Positions 60,899 to 64,000 of a stretch of 64,000 nucleotides of DNA are shown here, in pieces. Where the stretch lies: assembly GCF_028421645.1 (NCBI RefSeq), contig NZ_CP116887.1:1924001-1988000 (forward strand). The letters are read 5' to 3'. Every line of letters starts with the position of its first letter. The first letter of the stretch is position 1. Under the pieces are notes generated by a model, which worked only from the letters and a program-made list of their open reading frames with translations, did not search any database and was not told the origin of the DNA. This DNA comes from Aneurinibacillus sp. Ricciae_BoGa-3. GTDB taxonomy: Bacteria; Bacillota; Bacilli; Aneurinibacillales; Aneurinibacillaceae. The translations under genes were made by a program, and so were the position numbers.

Positions 60899-61471
60899 AT
60901 GACGACAAACAAAGAAATAATTACAGAGACAAAAGTGGTGCAAATACAGACGCAAAACGCAGGTAATATTGTGGATTTCATGTGGGATAGCTGGTTAAAT
61001 GGGATAAATACGGTATATGCATACCAACAAGAAATCGAAAAAGTTGTACTGTTAACGGCGGAACGTCAAAAGGAACTTTGGAATGTTGCGATTGAAAAAT
61101 CTAATAAGTTGCAACAAGAAGTAAAAGGATTCCTTGAAGATGCAAGACGGGACTACCAGAATCATTTAAAAACTGTAGGCGGGGAACAATTTAGCAACCT
61201 ATTTGATGAATGGAATAAACGTCTTAATGAGATTTCAGACCGTATTAATCAAATTTCAGAAACTCCCGAGAAAGCCGGGTTTTCTGCCGTAAACAACTCA
61301 CAGCAGCAGATGGAGGATTCCTTCAAGAGGCTGATTGAACAACAACAAAAAACGCGGGATCAAATTAAATCTCTCATTAGTAACTTTGTTAACGATGTAA
61401 AAACAACACAAAAAGGAATGTTAACATTGTTCGATGATAATAAAGACAGAATTATGAGTGTAGCAAAGTAA
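60899..61471 (+). CDS. Phasin-like polyhydroxyalkanoate granule protein
   Basis: 190 residues from ATG 60899 (AAGGAGG upstream). It is wholly helical and coiled-coil-prone. The N-terminal part NIVDFMWDSWLNGINTVYAYQQEIEKVVL is amphipathic and aromatic, as in Bacillus PhaP, and the Gln/Lys/Glu-rich rest includes EQQQKTRDQIKSLISNFVNDVKTTQKGM. Phasins coat PHA granules and control their size. No pha genes are adjacent. It could instead be a polar coiled-coil stress protein. Confidence 0.5.
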   Translation: MTTNKEIITETKVVQIQTQNAGNIVDFMWDSWLNGINTVYAYQQEIEKVVLLTAERQKELWNVAIEKSNKLQQEVKGFLEDARRDYQNHLKTVGGEQFSNLFDEWNKRLNEISDRINQISETPEKAGFSAVNNSQQQMEDSFKRLIEQQQKTRDQIKSLISNFVNDVKTTQKGMLTLFDDNKDRIMSVAK

Positions 61472-61535
61472 AAATAAAAACACCTCTCTGTTTGCTAAGC
61501 AGATGGGTGCTTCGTATCGATATGTTTGAGAGGAA

Positions 61536-61567
61536 AAGTCCAAAAGAAATTTAACACTTTTGGACTT
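61536..61567 (-). terminator. Terminator behind the thrS fragment
   Basis: AAGTCCAAAAG and CTTTTGGACTT form a perfect 11-bp stem with a T-run on the minus strand, 11 bp after the fragment's stop. Confidence 0.75.
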
Positions 61568-61577
61568 TAGATGCGAA

Positions 61578-61748
61578 TTATTCACTACCATTTATTTCCC
61601 TATTGAATCGTTCTATCGTTTCTTGAACATTTATTGTACCAAGATTGCCGCCTTTACGCTTTCTTATAGCCAAGGATCGGTTCTCTACCTCTTTATCACC
61701 GATTACAAGCATATAAGGAATCTTTTGTTTCTCAGCTTCTCTAATCAT
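61578..61748 (-). pseudogene. Threonyl-tRNA synthetase C-terminal fragment
   Basis: 56 codons matching the last part of the ThrRS anticodon-binding domain: IREAEKQKIPYMLVIGDKEVEN, with RKRKGGNLGTINVQETIERF behind it. The full enzyme has ~640 residues, so over 90 percent is missing. The frame upstream of ATG 61748 is not homologous. The native stop and terminator are kept, so this is the tail of a once complete gene left by deletion or recombination. Confidence 0.8.
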
Positions 61749-61798
61749 TATTAAGCAATTGACAGTTTTGCGAAGTTAGATATTGTCATAATCAAGCG

Positions 61799-61834
61799 AA
61801 AAACGGTTGTCTTAAAACAGACGACCGTTTTTCA
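61799..61834. terminator. Bidirectional terminator
   Basis: AAAAACGGTTGTC and GACGACCGTTTTT make a 13-bp stem (one mismatch) with T-runs on both sides, serving the truncated gene at 61838. Confidence 0.8.
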
Positions 61835-61837
61835 TTT

Positions 61838-62152
61838 TTATTTATTTGCTCCGCTTAAGATACTTAGCGAATTGTTAAGTGCAGATTTGCAATGGCTGGC
61901 ATCAGGGTTTCCTGAACGAACTGCTGCTAATACAACGTCAATCGTTCCATCAATTTTAGTCCATGTTGTGCCATCTATTTTTCTAAGCTTAGGCTCCGAT
62001 GTGTCCCATTGATGTTCCAAATCGTCAGCCCCATTATGCGCTGAAGCAAAGTCCTTTGAGTTTACATGGTTTAGCATATCATGTTCAATTTTAACAAAAT
62101 CTGATAATTGTCCAGCTAATGTAGCTTGTGCAGAAGCTGATGTAGCTTGTAT
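61838..62152 (-). pseudogene. 5'-truncated gene of unknown function fused to a duplicated leader
   Basis: The frame reads IQATSASAQATLAGQLSDFVK, EHDMLNHVNSKDF, DDLEHQWDTSEPKLRKIDG, TWTKIDGTIDVVLAAVRSGNP and SLSILSGANK. This looks like the mature part of a small exported or lipoprotein-type protein. No signal peptide or start precedes it: upstream of ATA 62152 the sequence turns into the intergenic repeat with an in-frame TAG. ATG 62077 could still yield 79 residues. The start was probably lost when the repeat recombined. Confidence 0.55.
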
Positions 62153-62164
62153 TCTCCCCTTTCT

Positions 62165-62305
62165 TGTAAGAGGCTACATTTTATTGTTAATTATTTTGAT
62201 AGGAAACGAGGTTATCGCATATATTCCGAAAGTCGCTGCCTAATAACCAGTTAAACACAATAGGTTTTGGTAAAGCAAAAGGCCGCTCAAATAGAACGGC
62301 CTTTT
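62165..62305 (-). repeat. Duplicated intergenic regulatory unit, copy 2
   Basis: Matches 60602-60710 (see copy 1) with a ~25-bp insertion near 62231-62250, and ends in the hairpin AAAAGGCCG/CGGCCTTTT. It also shares the CTTTTCTTTAGGAGGGAG continuation with the 59.7-kb units. Confidence 0.75.
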
Positions 62306-62747
62306 CTTTAGGAGGGAGGTCTATGGGTTTTCAGAGATAGCATCTGTGATATTGCCAAAGTAGCACAGAGTCGCTACACAAAACAGAATCCTCTCGTGAG
62401 AGTGAAAAAATTAATAGTTCACAAAGAAAATCCGACAAATGCACCTGGACAGTAAGGAACGGTATGGTGCTCAAGCAAAATTGACTTTTTCGACTAAACC
62501 AATAAAGGTATTTGAAAAAACTAAAGGAAGCATAAATTTGCCAACACGGCAATTTATGCTTCCTTTCACATCCGGGTTTTTCGGTTGTTCCGGATTTGCC
62601 AATTTTACTGGTACGGGATTGCTAATTTGCCTTCCTATCGACATAGTGTTTCCGTAATAAATATAAGCATAAGGAAATGTCTGAACATCCAGCAGAACCG
62701 TCCCCCTGTATCCGATACATCATGATCGTGACAAATTAGGTCCGTCT
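62306..62747. other. Gap with hairpin, no gene recognised
   Basis: About 440 bp downstream of mqo. It starts with AGGAGGGAGGTCTATGGG, a repeat-unit end without a usable frame, and includes the 16-bp inverted repeat at 62526-62563. No gene is supported. Confidence 0.5.
62526..62563. terminator. Long inverted repeat, possible terminator
   Basis: GGAAGCATAAATTTGCC and GGCAATTTATGCTTCC pair over 16 bp with one bulged T and a 5-nt loop. Confidence 0.5.
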
Positions 62748-64000
62748 CTATGCGTATGCGTACTGTTTTTTACCCGCTAAGCCAAGCGTCCGCGCTGTTG
62801 AAGTATGAATTTCATGGATAAGTTCTGGGTTTTTCAATAGTGACACTCCATAAGAAGGAATCATTTCTTTTATTTTCGGTTCCCACGTTTTTATATGTTG
62901 CGGGAAGCATTTTTTTATTAACTCAAGCATGACGAAAACGGCGGTAGAAGCACCCGGAGAAGCGCCGAGCAATGCAGCTATCGAGCCATCAGCGGCACTA
63001 ATAACTTCCGTACCAAATTGAAGCGTTCCTTTGCCAGCAGCAGTATCTTTGATAACTTGCACGCGTTGGCCCGCTACCACTACATCCCAATCCTCGCTTT
63101 TGGCGCTCGGGATAAATTCGCGTAACTCTTCCATGCGTTGTTCTTTCGATAACATAACTTGCTGGATCAGGTATTTTGTCAACGGAACGTTTTTTGCGCC
63201 TGCTGCCAACATAGTTAAGACATTATCCGGTTGTACGGAACCTAACAAATCAAACATTGAACCGGTTTTTAAAAACTTTGGTGAGAAGCCGGCAAACGGT
63301 CCAAAGAGCAACGATTTTTTATTGTCGATAAATCTTGTGTCAAGATGCGGAACAGACATTGGAGGAGCCCCAACCTTCGCTTTACCATATACTTTTGCAT
63401 GATGCTGCGCTACAACATCCGGATTATTACACACCAGAAATAGTCCGCTTACCGGGAATCCACCAATATGTTTTCCTTCAGGAATACCGGATTTTTGCAG
63501 TAACGGCAGGCTTCCTCCACCGCCGCCGATAAAGACGAATTTTGCAGTATGGCGTTCAACGGTACCGCTATCAACATTGCGCACTTTCAATTCCCACGAG
63601 CCATCGCTAGTATGTTTAATATCATCAACATTATGGTTGAATTTTATATCGACGTTTTTATTCTTTAAGTGGGTAAACAACATGCGTGTTAAAGCGCCAA
63701 AGTTGACATCAGTTCCAGATTCGATTCTTGTTGCCGCTATAGGTTCATTCGATTCACGTTCTTTCATAATAAGCGGAATCCATTCCATCAGTTTTCGAGG
63801 GTCATCAGAAAATTCCATCCCTTCAAACAGAGGATTGTTTGACAGCGCTTCAAAACGTTTTTTTAAAAACGTTACATTTTTTTCCCCTTGTACTAAACTC
63901 AAATGAGGCAATGGCATGATAAAGTCCTGCGGATTACTTATCAGATTGCTGTTTACAAGATAAGACCAAAACTGTCTTGAAAGCTGAAACTGTTCATTAA
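62748..64000 (-). CDS. mqo: Malate:quinone oxidoreductase, C-terminal part (5' end outside window)
   Basis: The frame is open to the window end, so about the last 417 of roughly 500 residues are visible. Family signatures are FWSYLV...PQDFI followed by [82 protein letters not shown] and the C-terminal FAD-proximal [14 protein letters not shown]. Mqo is a membrane-associated FAD enzyme that oxidises malate to oxaloacetate and reduces quinone. The gene looks intact here. Confidence 0.95.
   Translation of the reverse strand, partial: NEQFQLSRQFWSYLVNSNLISNPQDFIMPLPHLSLVQGEKNVTFLKKRFEALSNNPLFEGMEFSDDPRKLMEWIPLIMKERESNEPIAATRIESGTDVNFGALTRMLFTHLKNKNVDIKFNHNVDDIKHTSDGSWELKVRNVDSGTVERHTAKFVFIGGGGGSLPLLQKSGIPEGKHIGGFPVSGLFLVCNNPDVVAQHHAKVYGKAKVGAPPMSVPHLDTRFIDNKKSLLFGPFAGFSPKFLKTGSMFDLLGSVQPDNVLTMLAAGAKNVPLTKYLIQQVMLSKEQRMEELREFIPSAKSEDWDVVVAGQRVQVIKDTAAGKGTLQFGTEVISAADGSIAALLGASPGASTAVFVMLELIKKCFPQHIKTWEPKIKEMIPSYGVSLLKNPELIHEIHTSTARTLGLAGKKQYAYA

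Noticed and set aside
62306..62330. Small gene starting at the ATG after AGGAGGGAGG
   Set aside because: The frame closes after five codons. The ribosome-like site is part of the repeat unit.

Overview
The window looks like chromosome from an endospore-forming member of the Bacillales, of the Aneurinibacillus/Brevibacillus/Paenibacillus type. The genus is a guess. Supporting signs are AddAB (not RecBCD), strong GGAGG ribosome sites with GTG and TTG starts, Rho-independent terminators at most operon ends, GerPF-like and YjcZ-like spore proteins, and a Bacillus-type phasin. No rRNA, tRNA or CRISPR array was seen.

Positions 1-30.6 kb are mostly ordinary chromosome. They hold the 3' end of a vanadium haloperoxidase gene, cell-wall enzymes (a YkuD L,D-transpeptidase, a DxE TIM-barrel glycosidase and a glucosaminidase), CorA, signal peptidase I, a MOP-family flippase, endonuclease IV, cysteine synthase and SerC. 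A complete sulfate-uptake locus runs on the minus strand in the order rrf2, yezD-like, sbp, cysT, cysW, cysA. After it come a 6-phosphogluconate dehydrogenase, a molybdopterin oxidoreductase, a PilZ protein, a Cof-type phosphatase, a cytosolic BtuF-like protein and topoisomerase III. Sulfate import and cysteine synthase lie close together and probably serve one pathway.

Positions 31-43.2 kb form one DNA end-processing block on the plus strand: addB, addA, sbcD, sbcC. Positions 43.2-49.8 kb mix intact genes (a MerR-controlled oxidoreductase, AlaX, a DJ-1/PfpI protein and a YflT-like stress protein) with two decayed genes: a deoxyribonucleotidase and a CurA-like reductase.

From 49.9 kb the window becomes accessory DNA. 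A glmS-type gene encodes Ser where the glutaminase nucleophile Cys1 should be, and no glmS ribozyme was recognised upstream. Directly behind it, at the classical attTn7 position, sits the right end of a Tn7-like transposon: a TGT end, four tandem 20-bp repeats, an intact tnsA and a tnsB broken by a nonsense codon, a frameshift and an IS21-family remnant. Further on are an orphan heterocycloanthracin/sonorensin-like RiPP precursor with a Cys/His/Phe core, a frameshifted ISL3-family element, two GerPF-like genes, three tiny YjcZ-like membrane proteins, a phasin, a threonyl-tRNA synthetase fragment, duplicated intergenic regulatory units and a 5'-truncated gene. The window ends inside a malate:quinone oxidoreductase gene. 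Positions 51.8-62.7 kb read as a plastic region where mobile elements and short sporulation-type genes have accumulated.
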